DNA of 64,000 nucleotides, from NCBI GenBank assembly GCA_000985875.1, contig CCRI01000001.1, positions 496,001-560,000 on the forward strand, read 5' to 3'. Positions 1-9,285 of this stretch are shown one piece after another; the first letter of the stretch is position 1, and each line of letters starts with the position of its first letter. Source of the stretch: Neorhizobium galegae bv. officinalis (GTDB lineage Bacteria; Pseudomonadota; Alphaproteobacteria; Rhizobiales; Rhizobiaceae). Below the pieces are notes generated by a model that was not told where the DNA came from, did not search any database, and was given only the letters and a program-made list of their open reading frames with translations. Position numbers and translations under genes: made by a program.

Positions 1-526
1 GCGTCGGGAAATCGCTCGAACCGATATGGATGAAGCCCGCGACCTTTTCGCCCGGCCTGATGCCGAGGAGCGCCAGTGCCTCGTCGTCATAGGCGACCCA
101 TTCGGTACGCCAGTTGGCGACATAACCATGCGCGCTCGCAGCCATCAGCATGTTGAAGCAGACGGCGCCGGCCGAAAGCACCTGTTCCCATTCGGGGATT
201 TTTGGATGCGGTGCCGCGGTGCTGACGACGGCGACGACCAGCGGCGCGCGGGTGAAGCGTGTCAGCTCCGCCTGCCGGGCGACGTCGGTCATGTCTGGCG
301 TCTTCTTGAGCGACAGGGCCAGAAACTGCTCGCCGAGCGTCCTGCGTACCTCGCCACGATAGACGACCACGCGCCAGGGGGCGAGCTTGCCATGATCCGG
401 AATGCGGGTTGCGAAGGTGAGAATCGCCTCAAGTTCTTCCTGCGACGGGGCCGGTTCCTTCATCTGGGCTACCGGCGTGGAATGCCTGTCGCGCAGGAAA
501 TCGATGAGTTTAATATCATTTTGCAT
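1..526 (-). CDS. Nitroreductase family protein (3' end beyond window)
   Basis: FMN-dependent nitroreductase of the small YdjA-like group, probably cytosolic, reducing nitro compounds or quinones with NAD(P)H. The reading frame starts at the ATG complementary to 524-526 ([20 protein letters not shown]) and runs off the left edge after about 175 residues. Visible family features are the N-terminal '[11 protein letters not shown]' segment, which matches the FMN-contacting Arg/Ser region, and '[22 protein letters not shown]', the central helix of the family. The C-terminal part is outside the window. It is divergent from the exported-protein gene at 633. Substrate unknown. Confidence 0.85.
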   Translation of the reverse strand, partial: MQNDIKLIDFLRDRHSTPVAQMKEPAPSQEELEAILTFATRIPDHGKLAPWRVVVYRGEVRRTLGEQFLALSLKKTPDMTDVARQAELTRFTRAPLVVAVVSTAAPHPKIPEWEQVLSAGAVCFNMLMAASAHGYVANWRTEWVAYDDEALALLGIRPGEKVAGFIHIGSSDFPT

Positions 527-632
527 GGTCAAAGCTTCCATTTGGATCTGGCACGGTGGGAAGGTCTTGAAATTGCCTTGTCATTGGTCTTCAAGTGACG
601 TCTCGGAAAACAAGAGTCAACCGGTACGACAG

Positions 633-1619
633 ATGGCAGGCACTTCCCTCTCGGCACGCTGGTTCCTCGCCGGAGCGATGGCTCTCGGCTCAGCTTTCAG
701 CGCATTCGCCCAGGAAGACGCCTTCAAGAATTTTCGCGCCCTGGACAGCACGGCGAAAATGCCAAAGCTCAACGCCTTCTCGGCCCTGCCCGGCGGCCCG
801 CCCGGCGCCCTCTCGAGGGACGTGCAGTTCGACGCCAAGCTGACATCTGACGGCCAGCCCATGCAGGAAGGTCTCACCTGGCGCGTCTTCAGCCCGATCG
901 CCGGCGAAGACGGAAAATTGCCACTGGTCGCCAGTTCCGAAGGCGGCTCCGCTTCATTCCAGCTCCCCCCCGGCGACTATTTCGTCAATTGCGCCTTCGG
1001 CCGCGCCGGCGTTACCAAGAAACTGAAAATCCCTGAAAATGGCACCGTGCCGAAACAGACGCTGGTGCTCGATGCCGGCGGTTTCGTGCTGAATGCGGTC
1101 GCCGGTACCGACCAGCGCATCCCGCCCAAGGAGCTGAGCTTTTCGGTCTATTCCGCCGAAGTGCGCGACAACGGCGATCGGGCGCTGGTGATGTCGGACG
1201 TCAAGCCGAACACGGTCGTGCGGCTGAATGCCGGCACCTATCATGTCGTCTCGGAATACGGCGACGTGAATGCGGTGGTGCGGGCCGATATCCAGGTGGA
1301 GGCCGGCAAGCTGACCCAGGCGGTGCTGCAGCATCGTGCCGCCCAGATCACCCTGAAACTGGTTTCTCAGCCGGGCGGGGAAGCGATTGCCGATACGGCC
1401 TGGTCGGTACTGACCGCTGCCGGCGACATCGTCAACGAAAGCGTCAGCGCTTTCTCGACCATGGTGCTGTCAGAGGGCGAATATCTTGCTGTCGCCCGCA
1501 ACAAGACCAAGATCTATCAGCGCTCGTTCACCGTCAAAGCCGGCCGCAATACCGAGGTCGAAGTGCTGATGCGCGATACGCCCCAGGTCGCCGGCGCCGT
1601 CGCCAACGACAGGAACTAA
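633..1619 (+). CDS. Conserved exported protein of unknown function
   Basis: 328-residue protein with a clear Sec signal peptide (MAGTSLSARWFLAGAMALGSAFSAFAQ, cleavage probably after AFA), so probably periplasmic. I chose ATG 633 because the signal peptide begins there; the frame is open further upstream but that part looks non-coding. The mature part is rich in beta-strand-like stretches and repeats a pattern such as 'VRLNAGTYHVVSEYGD' and 'VLSEGEYLAVARNKTKIYQRSFTVKAG', which resembles carboxypeptidase-regulatory (CNA-B-like) beta sandwich units. No catalytic motif is visible. Function not recognised. Confidence 0.8.
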   Translation: MAGTSLSARWFLAGAMALGSAFSAFAQEDAFKNFRALDSTAKMPKLNAFSALPGGPPGALSRDVQFDAKLTSDGQPMQEGLTWRVFSPIAGEDGKLPLVASSEGGSASFQLPPGDYFVNCAFGRAGVTKKLKIPENGTVPKQTLVLDAGGFVLNAVAGTDQRIPPKELSFSVYSAEVRDNGDRALVMSDVKPNTVVRLNAGTYHVVSEYGDVNAVVRADIQVEAGKLTQAVLQHRAAQITLKLVSQPGGEAIADTAWSVLTAAGDIVNESVSAFSTMVLSEGEYLAVARNKTKIYQRSFTVKAGRNTEVEVLMRDTPQVAGAVANDRN

Positions 1620-1695
1620 CCGGGTTTTCGCGGAAACCGCCGAACCTCAGCCGGTCTGACGAAACCATCCCATCTTATCGCTGCCCATTGCTTTT

Positions 1696-1723
1696 GACGG
1701 CGCCTGCACTCACAGGCGCCGTC
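1696..1723. terminator. Strong GC hairpin between convergent genes
   Basis: Perfect 11-bp inverted repeat (GACGGCGCCTG ... CAGGCGCCGTC) with a 6-nt loop, between the 3' ends of the exported-protein gene (+) and thrS (-). It has no clear U tract on either strand, so it may be a transcript-end stabilising hairpin rather than a classical intrinsic terminator. Confidence 0.5.
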
Positions 1724-1733
1724 ATGACTTCGG

Positions 1734-3746
1734 TCAGGCCGCTGCCTTCGCGGCCTTCCTGGCTTCGAGGCGGCGCAGCACATCCGGCGGCGTCGCCTCG
1801 AGGCTGAGCGAGGCGATCGCCTCGTCCAGCGTCATCGAGGTCTGGGCCTGCGAGCCGAGGCGGCGGATGTTGACCGAACGCTCCTCGGCTTCCTTCTTGC
1901 CGCAGACGATGATGACCGGCACCTTGGTGACCGAGTGTTCGCGGATCTTGTAGTTGATCTTCTCGTTGCGGAAATCGGTCTCGACGACCATGCCCGCATC
2001 GCGAAGAGCTTCCGCGACCTCGCGGCCGTAGTCGTCGGCGTCCGAGGTGATCGTTGCTACCACCACCTGCATCGGCGCGAACCAAAGCGGCATGTGGCCG
2101 GCAAAGTTCTCGATCAGGATGCCGAGGAAACGCTCCATCGAACCGCAGATGGCGCGATGGATCATCACCGGCTGGGTCTTTTCCGAGTTCTGGTCGATAT
2201 AGAAGGCGCCGAACCGTTCCGGCAGGTTGAAGTCCACCTGCGTCGTGCCGCATTGCCATTCGCGGCCGATCGCGTCCTTCAGCGTATATTCGAACTTCGG
2301 ACCGTAGAACGCGCCCTCGCCCGGCAGGATGCCGGTCTTGATACGGCCTTCCGACTGCGCTTCGATCGTCTTCAGCACGTCCAGCATGACCGATTCGGCA
2401 CGATCCCAGAGCGCGTCGGTGCCGACGCGCTTGTCCGGCCGGGTCGAGAGCTTGACCACGACTTCCTTGAAACCGAAGTCCTCGTAGACCGACAGGATCA
2501 GGTCGTTGATCCGCAGGCATTCGGCCGCCATCTGCTCGTCGGTGCAGAAGACGTGTGCGTCGTCCTGGGTGAAGCCGCGAACGCGCATAAGGCCGTGCAG
2601 CGCGCCGGATGCTTCGTAGCGGTGCACGAGACCGAATTCTGCAAGCCGGATAGGAAGTTCGCGGTAAGACTTCAGGCCATGCTTGAAGATCTGGACGTGA
2701 CCCGGGCAGTTCATCGGCTTCAGCGCAAAGACGCGGTTGTCCGCTTCCTTGTCTTCCGGATGTGTGAAGGCATAGGCCGACTTCACCGCGAACATGTTCT
2801 CCTGGTACCAGCCCCAATGGCCCGACGTCTCCCAGAGCGAGGCATCGAGCACCTGCGGCGCGTTGACTTCCTCATAGGTGCCGGCAAGCCGGCGACGCAT
2901 ATAGGCGGTCAGCGTCTGGAACATGCGCCAGCCCTTGCCGTGCCAGAACACGACGCCCGGACCTTCTTCCTGGAAATGGAAAAGATCCATTTCGCGGCCG
3001 AGCCTGCGGTGGTCGCGCTTTTCCGCCTCGGCCAGCACGTGCAGGTACTGGTCGAGTTCTTCCTGCGTCGCCCAGGCCGTGCCGTAGATGCGCGTCAGCA
3101 TGGCGTTGTTCGAGTCGCCGCGCCAATAGGCTCCGGCCACCTTCATCAGCTTGAAGGCCGTACCGATCTGGCCTGTAGAGGCCATATGCGGGCCGCGGCA
3201 AAGGTCGAACCAGTCGCCCTGATAATAGATCTTGAGATCCTGGTCCGCCGGGATCGCATCGATGAGCTCGACCTTGTAGTTTTCGCGCTTCGCGGCAAAA
3301 ACCTCCCTTGCCTTGTCGCGCGACCAGACCTGCTTGGTGAACGGCTTGTTGCGCTGGATGATCTCCTTCATCCGCGCTTCGATCTTCGGCAGGTCGTCGG
3401 GGGTGAAGGGCTCGTTCTTGGCAAAATCGTAATAGAAGCCGTTTTCGATCACCGGGCCGATGGTGACCTGCGTGCCGGGCCACAGTTCCTGAACGGCCTC
3501 CGCCATCACGTGTGCTGCGTCGTGCCGGATCATCTCCAGCGCCAGCGGATCGGTGCGGGTGACGATCGCGATCGAACCGTCGGTGACGGGATCGGCAAGG
3601 TCCTGCAGCGTGCCGTTGATGGTGACGGCGACGGCCTTCTTGGCGAGCGACTTGGAAATGCTCTCGGCAACGTCACGGCCGGTCGTGCCGGCGTCGAAAA
3701 CGCGGACAGAGCCATCGGGAAATGTAAGGGAAACGGATTGGGACAT
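1734..3746 (-). CDS. thrS: Threonine--tRNA ligase
   Basis: Class II aminoacyl-tRNA synthetase that charges tRNA-Thr in the cytosol. The 670 residues include an N-terminal TGS domain (about 1-65), the editing domain with the HxxxH motif in '[12 protein letters not shown]' and Cys in 'LCRGPHM', the catalytic core with zinc ligands in 'MNCPGH', 'DDAHVFC' and '[13 protein letters not shown]', and a C-terminal anticodon-binding domain ('[16 protein letters not shown]' onward). The start is ATG 3746, preceded by AGGAGA at good spacing; the frame is open upstream but that part is not thrS-like. Slightly longer than the E. coli enzyme (642), as is usual in rhizobia. Confidence 0.97.
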   Translation of the reverse strand: MSQSVSLTFPDGSVRVFDAGTTGRDVAESISKSLAKKAVAVTINGTLQDLADPVTDGSIAIVTRTDPLALEMIRHDAAHVMAEAVQELWPGTQVTIGPVIENGFYYDFAKNEPFTPDDLPKIEARMKEIIQRNKPFTKQVWSRDKAREVFAAKRENYKVELIDAIPADQDLKIYYQGDWFDLCRGPHMASTGQIGTAFKLMKVAGAYWRGDSNNAMLTRIYGTAWATQEELDQYLHVLAEAEKRDHRRLGREMDLFHFQEEGPGVVFWHGKGWRMFQTLTAYMRRRLAGTYEEVNAPQVLDASLWETSGHWGWYQENMFAVKSAYAFTHPEDKEADNRVFALKPMNCPGHVQIFKHGLKSYRELPIRLAEFGLVHRYEASGALHGLMRVRGFTQDDAHVFCTDEQMAAECLRINDLILSVYEDFGFKEVVVKLSTRPDKRVGTDALWDRAESVMLDVLKTIEAQSEGRIKTGILPGEGAFYGPKFEYTLKDAIGREWQCGTTQVDFNLPERFGAFYIDQNSEKTQPVMIHRAICGSMERFLGILIENFAGHMPLWFAPMQVVVATITSDADDYGREVAEALRDAGMVVETDFRNEKINYKIREHSVTKVPVIIVCGKKEAEERSVNIRRLGSQAQTSMTLDEAIASLSLEATPPDVLRRLEARKAAKAAA

Positions 3747-3871
3747 GTCTTTCTCCTGTCCAGTCCCGCCAACGAATGCGGGTGGTGTTGGAATAAATGG
3801 CGGTCGCCGTTGGGGCGCAGCCGGCGTGGCTGTTAAATGTTTTTCGCGTTTTAGTAAAGGCGAGCGGCGGG

Positions 3872-4396
3872 TCAGCCGATCATTTCGGCAAGCCCGGCGA
3901 CCGTGTTGGCGTTGCGGATCGTGCCGATGCCGAGCTTCCTGGTGGTCATCGCCGACAGCAGCCGCGTCTCGCTCGCCTTGCCGCCGAAATCCACCCAGAG
4001 ATCGCCAGCGACGACGGCGATCTGCTCCTCGCCGCGGTGGCGTTGGAGCAGGTCGAGGACGCTCTCGTCGAGCGGTTGTCGCATTACCCGCACGCCGACC
4101 TCGGAGCCCTCCCCCGATGGAAAGGGATTGCCGGCCGCGAGCTTCAGCCAATCGGCGCCTGTTCTTGCGATGATATCGATATGTTTGCCGAACCGCTTCT
4201 CGAACGCGATCTCCAGTTTCTGCTCGAGCTCGCCGATCGACGACCTGCCCGTTTCGAAGACGAGGTTGCCGGTCGAAACCAGGGTCCGGCAATTCCGGTA
4301 GCCGAGATCCTCCGCCATGGCGCGAAGGTCGGCCATCACGACCCGCTTGCCGCCGCCGAGAACGATGCTGTGAAGCAGCGCGACATAGGTGATCAT
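3872..4396 (-). CDS. DUF1697 family protein
   Basis: 174-residue DUF1697 protein; members are small cytosolic proteins of unknown biochemical role. The typical pattern is present: '[33 protein letters not shown]', then '[12 protein letters not shown]', a central ferredoxin-like half, and the second half ending '[16 protein letters not shown]'. The chosen ATG at 4396 has GAGGAA upstream and matches the family start; an upstream ATG at 4426 would overlap yidD. It lies 7 bp downstream of yidD on the same strand, so co-transcription is likely. Function cannot be inferred. Confidence 0.85.
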   Translation of the reverse strand: MITYVALLHSIVLGGGKRVVMADLRAMAEDLGYRNCRTLVSTGNLVFETGRSSIGELEQKLEIAFEKRFGKHIDIIARTGADWLKLAAGNPFPSGEGSEVGVRVMRQPLDESVLDLLQRHRGEEQIAVVAGDLWVDFGGKASETRLLSAMTTRKLGIGTIRNANTVAGLAEMIG

Positions 4397-4403
4397 CAGT
4401 TCC

Positions 4404-4778
4404 TCAAGGCGATGCCGGTTTGACATGACGGCGCCAGTATCTCCATGGCGTCCACCAATGCTGCCGCCCTTCCAGCGTTTCCGGCACCGGATCGAGGCCG
4501 CTTGTGCCGCCCGGCCCGCAGCGCGCCACCCGAAACAGGGTCATCCAGCCGCCGGGCCATAGTCCATGCCGAGCGACCGCCTCGTATCCATATTCCGAAC
4601 AGGTCGGGATATGCCGGCAGGAATTGCCGATGAAGCCGGACAGCGTCAGCTGGTAGAGGCGGATCAGCCCCATGCCGAAAAGCCGGCTTGGCGTTTTGGT
4701 GAAAGGACCGGACCAGTTGCGCGAGCGGCCTGTTTTCGGTTGAGGTTCGGCATGCTGGCAGTCGGGAGCACCGCACAT
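4404..4778 (-). CDS. yidD: Membrane protein insertion efficiency factor YidD
   Basis: 124-residue YidD. Members are small membrane-associated proteins that assist YidC-dependent insertion. The signature 'GFIGNSCRHIPTCSEYGYEAVARHG' followed by 'GGWMTLFRVARCGPGGTSGLDPVP' is complete, with the conserved Cys residues and the amphipathic N-terminal helix ('RLFGMGLIRLYQLTLS'). The start is the ATG complementary to 4776-4778 (MCGAPDCQHAEPQ). It has an N-terminal extension of about 35 residues relative to E. coli YidD, as in other rhizobia. It sits 4 bp after the Fe-S scaffold gene and is probably in one operon with it. Confidence 0.92.
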   Translation of the reverse strand: MCGAPDCQHAEPQPKTGRSRNWSGPFTKTPSRLFGMGLIRLYQLTLSGFIGNSCRHIPTCSEYGYEAVARHGLWPGGWMTLFRVARCGPGGTSGLDPVPETLEGRQHWWTPWRYWRRHVKPASP

Positions 4779-4782
4779 CGGA

Positions 4783-5232
4783 TCAGACAGTGGCCGCTTC
4801 GGACCGCTCCTTCGCCTCAATCTGGTCGATCGCATCGACGACCGCTTCGAAGGTCAGCATGGTCGAGGCATGGCGGGCCCTGTAGTCCTTGACCGGCTTC
4901 AGGTAACGCATCTCCTCGAACCGGCCGTCCGGCCCCTCGCCGCCTTCCTTCAGCATGGCGAGCATGTCCTGGCGCGCCTTGCGGATCTCGGCAGTCGTCG
5001 CGCCGATCACATGCCGCGCCATGATCGAGGACGAGGCCTGGCCGAGTGCGCAGGCGCGGACCTCATGGGCGAAGTCCGTAACCCTGTCTCCGTCCATCTT
5101 CAAATGCACGCGGACCTTCGAGCCGCACAGTTTCGAATGTTTTTCGGAACTCGCATCCGCATCGGGCAACACGCCCGCATGGGTGATGTTGGCGGCAAAT
5201 TCGAGGATCTTGCTGTTATAGATGTCGTCCAT
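4783..5232 (-). CDS. IscU/SufU-like iron-sulfur scaffold homologue
   Basis: 149-residue NifU-N/IscU-fold protein, cytosolic, related to scaffolds on which Fe-S clusters are built. Two of the usual three cluster cysteines are visible ('HSKLCGSKVRVHLKM' and 'VRACALGQASSSIM'); where a third Cys is expected the sequence reads 'YRARHASTML', so the ligand Cys is replaced by Ala. This suggests a specialised or non-canonical scaffold. The start is ATG 5232 (MDDIYNSKILEFA), the typical family start, although the frame continues upstream. It precedes yidD. Confidence 0.85.
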   Translation of the reverse strand: MDDIYNSKILEFAANITHAGVLPDADASSEKHSKLCGSKVRVHLKMDGDRVTDFAHEVRACALGQASSSIMARHVIGATTAEIRKARQDMLAMLKEGGEGPDGRFEEMRYLKPVKDYRARHASTMLTFEAVVDAIDQIEAKERSEAATV

Positions 5233-5518
5233 CAAGGCTCGCTTTTGAAACCACCGTCGCGCGTTGAACACTGCGTCTCGTCCGGCGGGCTACCATAAAA
5301 GGGTTCCTGCCATTATATGTGATGTCCGGGCGAGATCATCAAGAAAGGATGTTTTCACGAAATCCTACCGAAAACGGAACAGGATATCTTGTAAAAATGT
5401 TCGTCGAAGGTCAGATATCGCCGGATTGCCCAAAAATCAGCCGCAGGTGCTCAGCGGCTGGTCAGTCCGTGAGTAACGCCAGTCGGATGCGGCCTTGAAC
5501 CGCATCAGGAGACGATAG
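5233..5518. promoter_or_regulatory. Divergent promoter region with a hairpin next to the folE ribosome site
   Basis: 286 bp without a gene between the scaffold gene (-) and folE (+). A perfect 7-bp inverted repeat (GATGCGG, loop CCTTGAA, CCGCATC; 5486-5506) directly abuts the AGGAG at 5507-5511 that serves folE ATG 5519. The hairpin could modulate translation initiation; this is inference. The rest is moderately AT-rich and should hold promoters for both directions. Confidence 0.5.
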
Positions 5519-6133
5519 ATGGATGCCACTGTGAAGAATTTCCCGGCTTCTAAAGAGAAGCAGGTACGCCCCTCGCAGCAGGAAGCCGAAGAAGCCGTGC
5601 GCGTCCTTTTGCGCTGGGCAGGTGACGATCCGGCTCGCGAAGGCCTTCTCGACACTCCGAAGCGCGTCGCCGCCGCCTATCGCGAACTGTTTGCCGGTTA
5701 CGAACAGTCGCCGGAGGACGTGCTCGGCCGCACTTTCGAGGAAGTCTCGGGTTATGACGACATCGTTCTGGTGCGCGACATCCCCTTCTTCTCCCATTGC
5801 GAACACCACATGCTGCCGATCATTGGCAAGGCGCATGTTGCCTACCTGCCGAACGGCCGCGTCCTCGGGCTCTCGAAGATCGCCCGCGTCGTCGAGATCT
5901 TCGGCCGCCGGCTGCAGACCCAGGAAAACCTGACGGCGCAGATCGCCAATGCGATCGAGGACACCTTGAAGCCGCGCGGCGTCGCCATCATGATCGAGGC
6001 CGAGCACCTGTGCATGGAAATGCGCGGCGTGCAGAAGCAGGGCTCGCATACGATGACAACGACGTTTACCGGCGAGTTCAAGGCCAACGCCGCCGAACAG
6101 GCCCGTTTCTTCACGCTGGCCCGCAACCGCTAA
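5519..6133 (+). CDS. folE: GTP cyclohydrolase I
   Basis: Converts GTP to 7,8-dihydroneopterin triphosphate, the first step of tetrahydrofolate synthesis, in the cytosol. At 204 residues it has the normal size for the type I enzyme. The zinc/catalytic motifs are complete: '[22 protein letters not shown]', '[14 protein letters not shown]', and the second zinc Cys in '[22 protein letters not shown]'. AGGAG lies 7 bp before the ATG. hisI follows after 27 bp in the same orientation, a neighbourhood conserved in rhizobia; the two enzymes are both Zn cyclohydrolases but act in different pathways. Confidence 0.97.
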   Translation: MDATVKNFPASKEKQVRPSQQEAEEAVRVLLRWAGDDPAREGLLDTPKRVAAAYRELFAGYEQSPEDVLGRTFEEVSGYDDIVLVRDIPFFSHCEHHMLPIIGKAHVAYLPNGRVLGLSKIARVVEIFGRRLQTQENLTAQIANAIEDTLKPRGVAIMIEAEHLCMEMRGVQKQGSHTMTTTFTGEFKANAAEQARFFTLARNR

Positions 6134-6160
6134 GGCGCGGTTTCCGGGCGGAGTTTCCCG

Positions 6161-6622
6161 ATGTCGCTTTCTTTCGACCCGCCTTCCGCCGACAAGACGG
6201 AACTCGAAGGCTCTGGCGCCTTCACGCCCCGCTTCGATCAGAACGGTCTCGTCACCGCCGTCGTCACCGATGTGCGTGACGGCGAACTGCTGATGGTCGC
6301 GCATATGGATGCGCAGGCGCTGGCCCTGACTGTCGAGACCGGCATCGCCCACTATTACAGCCGCTCGCGTGCCAAGATCTGGAAGAAGGGCGAATCCTCC
6401 GGCAATCTCCAGACCGTTCACGAACTGCGCACCGACTGCGACCAGGACGCCGTCTGGCTCAAGGTCTCGGTCGCGGGACACGACGCCACATGCCACACGG
6501 GACGCCGCTCCTGTTTCTATCGGGTTGTCACCCAAAGTGATGGTCGGGCGGTTCTTGAAATCACCGACGATCAGCGTCATTTTGACCCAGTCGTCGTCTA
6601 TTCGGATCAAGGAACCATTTAG
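6161..6622 (+). CDS. hisI: Phosphoribosyl-AMP cyclohydrolase
   Basis: Third step of histidine biosynthesis: opens the purine ring of phosphoribosyl-AMP. The 153-residue monofunctional enzyme (not fused to HisE) shows '[16 protein letters not shown]', '[19 protein letters not shown]', the metal-binding '[12 protein letters not shown]' and '[12 protein letters not shown]'. The first 25 residues are a variable extension. It probably shares the folE transcript. Confidence 0.95.
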   Translation: MSLSFDPPSADKTELEGSGAFTPRFDQNGLVTAVVTDVRDGELLMVAHMDAQALALTVETGIAHYYSRSRAKIWKKGESSGNLQTVHELRTDCDQDAVWLKVSVAGHDATCHTGRRSCFYRVVTQSDGRAVLEITDDQRHFDPVVVYSDQGTI

Positions 6623-6731
6623 GCATCTGCCCCGTTTTTTGGCATGTCTCGACTGAATAAACGATTTTGAAACCTGTCGGTGCGTTAATCGACAGACCGG
6701 GGGTTTGTTCAGCTGTGGAGGGTCTTTGTCG

Positions 6732-7691
6732 ATGCTGAACTGGAGTTGGAACCGTCACGATCCGCTTGCGGCACCTGCCGAAGGCGGCGAAACGAAAATC
6801 CTCGAACCTACCCCTCCTCCTACCCTCGAATCCCCCAAAAAAGCAAAGCTTGCCCTCGCCCTCGGCGGCGGTGCCGCGCGCGGCTGGGCGCATATTGGCG
6901 TGCTGAGAGCGCTTGACGAGGCCGGGATCGAGGTCGGCATGATTGCCGGCACCTCGATCGGCGCCCTGGTCGGAGGATGTTATCTTGCCGGCAAGCTCGA
7001 CGAACTCGAAACCTTCGCCCGGTCGCTGACCATGCGCCGGATCGCCGGCCTGCTCGATCTGACGATCGGCGGCGGCGGCCTTCTCGGCGGCATGCGGTTG
7101 ACCAAGCGGATGCAGGAACACCTCGAAGGCCTGTCGATCGAGGAACTCGACCGTCCGTTCGTTTCGGTTGCGACCGAACTTCATACCGGCCACGAGGTGT
7201 GGATCTCCAGCGGCTCGCTGATCACCGGGCTTCGTGCTTCCTACGCCCTGCCGGGCATTTTCGAACCGGTGAAATGCAACAACCGCACGCTCGTCGATGG
7301 CGCACTCGTCAATCCGGTGCCGACTTCGGTGTGCCGTGCCTATGAGCAGCCGCTCGTGGTCGCCGTCAACCTGAACTACGAGATTTTCGGACGGTCGGCT
7401 GTCGTCAAGCACAATGCCAGCGTCCAGCCGATCGATGACGGCCGCAAGAAACCCGAGGATGTCCGCGTCGGTCTGACCGGCACCATGGTGCAGGCTTTCA
7501 ACATCATCCAGGAACGCATCTCGCGGGCGCGGCTTGCCGGCGATCCGCCGGATCTTGCGCTGCATCCGCGGCTTGCCGATATCGGACTGTCCGAGTTCCA
7601 CCGTGCCGGCGAAGCGATCGACCGCGGGTATACCGAAACCATGGCGCAGATTTCCGCGCTGAAGCGGATGCAGGAAGTTTTCGCTCGCTGA
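6732..7691 (+). CDS. Patatin-like phospholipase (RssA-like)
   Basis: 319-residue serine lipase of the patatin family. The catalytic elements are complete: oxyanion motif 'ALGGGAARGWAHIGVLRAL', nucleophile elbow 'GTSIGALVGG', and the Asp of the Ser-Asp dyad in 'LVDGALVNPVP'. ATG 6732 was preferred because GGAGGG ends 9 bp upstream; the frame is open back to a TTG at 6705. No signal peptide or membrane helix is apparent, so it is probably cytosolic or peripheral. Substrate unknown; a role in membrane lipid turnover is the family-based guess. Confidence 0.9.
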   Translation: MLNWSWNRHDPLAAPAEGGETKILEPTPPPTLESPKKAKLALALGGGAARGWAHIGVLRALDEAGIEVGMIAGTSIGALVGGCYLAGKLDELETFARSLTMRRIAGLLDLTIGGGGLLGGMRLTKRMQEHLEGLSIEELDRPFVSVATELHTGHEVWISSGSLITGLRASYALPGIFEPVKCNNRTLVDGALVNPVPTSVCRAYEQPLVVAVNLNYEIFGRSAVVKHNASVQPIDDGRKKPEDVRVGLTGTMVQAFNIIQERISRARLAGDPPDLALHPRLADIGLSEFHRAGEAIDRGYTETMAQISALKRMQEVFAR

Positions 7692-7721
7692 GCGGGCGGC
7701 GGGCCTCGCCGGTTACGTAAA

Positions 7722-7743
7722 AGCCTCGCCTTTCGGCGAGGCT
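7722..7743 (-). terminator. Intrinsic terminator for the CBS-domain gene
   Basis: Perfect 9-bp stem (AGCCTCGCC / GGCGAGGCT) with loop TTTC. On the minus strand it is followed by TTTTA, which fits termination of the CBS gene; it may also block readthrough from the patatin gene. Confidence 0.75.
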
Positions 7744-7753
7744 CGGCCCAAAA

Positions 7754-8188
7754 TCAGCCGGCGATATAGGCCTTGATCTGTTCGGCCTCCAGTTCGATCT
7801 CGCGGATGCGGGACTTCACCACGTCGCCGATCGAGATGATGCCGGCGAGCTTTCCGTCCTGCTCGACAGGCACGTGGCGGAAACGGCCGGAACTCATCAT
7901 TCCCATCAGTTCATCGACGGTCGTTTCGTCCTTGCAACGCTGCACCGACGTGGTCATTGCCGACTTGACCGGTTGATCGAGCACCGCGGCGCCCTTGCCG
8001 GCGACGGCGCGCACCAGATCGCGTTCCGTGAAGATGCCGGCGATGCGGCCTTCCATGCCGGTCACCACGACGGCGCCGATCTTCTTGTCGTTGAGGATTC
8101 CTGCGACTTCGAGCAGCGTTTTATCGGGACCGACGGTCACCACGTCACGCCCCTTTGCATCCAGCATGTTCTTGACGATTATTGCCAT
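7754..8188 (-). CDS. CBS domain-containing protein
   Basis: 144-residue protein made almost entirely of one pair of CBS motifs (a Bateman module). CBS1 covers about 8-60 ('VVTVGPDKTLLEVAGILNDKKIGAVVVT ... GIFTERDLVRAV'); CBS2 covers about 72-130 ('MTTSVQRCKDETTVDELMGMMSSGRFRHVPV ... GIISIGDVVKSRI'). Such stand-alone modules bind adenine nucleotides and act as energy-state sensors for partners that are not identified here. The ATG at 8188 is the family start with GGAGAG just upstream. Confidence 0.9.
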   Translation of the reverse strand: MAIIVKNMLDAKGRDVVTVGPDKTLLEVAGILNDKKIGAVVVTGMEGRIAGIFTERDLVRAVAGKGAAVLDQPVKSAMTTSVQRCKDETTVDELMGMMSSGRFRHVPVEQDGKLAGIISIGDVVKSRIREIELEAEQIKAYIAG

Positions 8189-8306
8189 GGCTCTCTCCTC
8201 GCAACCAGTTCGGCTTGGACATCGTCCGTTCCCGAAAAGCAAAGCGCCCGGGTGGAGGAACCGTCCCTGCACGTATGCTGAAGTGTAGAGCGAGGCGGGA
8301 AAGAGA

Positions 8307-9065
8307 TCAAGGACGCGCGAGCGGCATGACGCGGCGTGGCAAGGGATCGAAAAGGCCGAACAGCAGGAAACCGAACAGGAAGCCGCCGATATGGGCATCC
8401 CAGGCGATCGGTCCCATATCCGCGCCGAACAGCGTGACGCCGAAGGCGATCAGAAGGTTACCGGCGAACCACATGGCAGTGAAGATCACCACGGTGCGGT
8501 TGCGGAATGAGCCGAGGATCGACTGACGCGGATAGAGATGGCCGTGGGTTCGGTCATAACCCCGGCGTTCAGGAAAGGCGAAACGGCAGGCCGCCCCCAT
8601 CAGCGCCGAGACGACACCGGACGCGCCGATCAGCAGCGTCTCGTTGCCCCAGTTGAGCGCGGCATGGAAGAAGGCGGCAGCCACCGCCGAGAAGATCCAG
8701 AAGATCACGTAGCGCAAAGTGCCGATCCGTCGCACCACCGGCGCCCCGAAGGCCATCAGCCAAAGCGCGTTGAAGAGGATGTGTTCGATGCCGCCGTGAA
8801 GAAGCGAGTAGGTGACCGGCGTCCACGCCCATGCAAAGCCCTGTTCGCCGAGCGGATAGACGTAACGCAACGGCGTGAATGCCAGGTTCACGACCATATA
8901 GGCGCGCGTATCATCGTCCAGCACGTAATCCTGCACGATGTAGATGACAGCAAGCAGAGCCAGCGTCACGACAAGGCTCCGCGGAAGATTGAAAATCGGC
9001 TGCGAGCGCTCGGCGCCGTCATCCGCCTCGGGCTGTTCGTTTGCCATATCCGGCCCGTCGTTCAT
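8307..9065 (-). CDS. Rhomboid family intramembrane serine protease
   Basis: 252-residue polytopic inner-membrane protease. The catalytic Ser is Ser149 in 'GASGVVSAL' and the catalytic His is His225 in 'AWDAHIGGFLFGF'; the conserved 'HGGIEHILFNALWLMAFG' of helix 2 is present. The N-terminus is a cytosolic tail of about 28 residues before the first helix. About six membrane helices are visible. Substrates are unknown. An ATG at codon 7 is an alternative start. Confidence 0.93.
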   Translation of the reverse strand: MNDGPDMANEQPEADDGAERSQPIFNLPRSLVVTLALLAVIYIVQDYVLDDDTRAYMVVNLAFTPLRYVYPLGEQGFAWAWTPVTYSLLHGGIEHILFNALWLMAFGAPVVRRIGTLRYVIFWIFSAVAAAFFHAALNWGNETLLIGASGVVSALMGAACRFAFPERRGYDRTHGHLYPRQSILGSFRNRTVVIFTAMWFAGNLLIAFGVTLFGADMGPIAWDAHIGGFLFGFLLFGLFDPLPRRVMPLARP

Positions 9066-9285
9066 GCCACCCCCTTCTGTCTTCTTGTTCCCCGGCGGAA
9101 TGGTCGACAGCCATATAGGAGCGGCCGTTCAAATGAAAGCGCACCGGGATCACAGTCACGCCAGGGAATCGGCAGGTCATGGATCGTTAACTACACTGCC
9201 TTTGCGGTGGCACGGTTTTCGCTGGTCGAGAAGGACCAGCCGCGCATGAAGCGCGATCTGTCTCGAAATGTAACAGGTAAGATGA

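Noticed and set aside
1935..3836. 633-codon plus-strand frame opposite thrS
   Set aside because: Antisense shadow of thrS, which has complete catalytic motifs.
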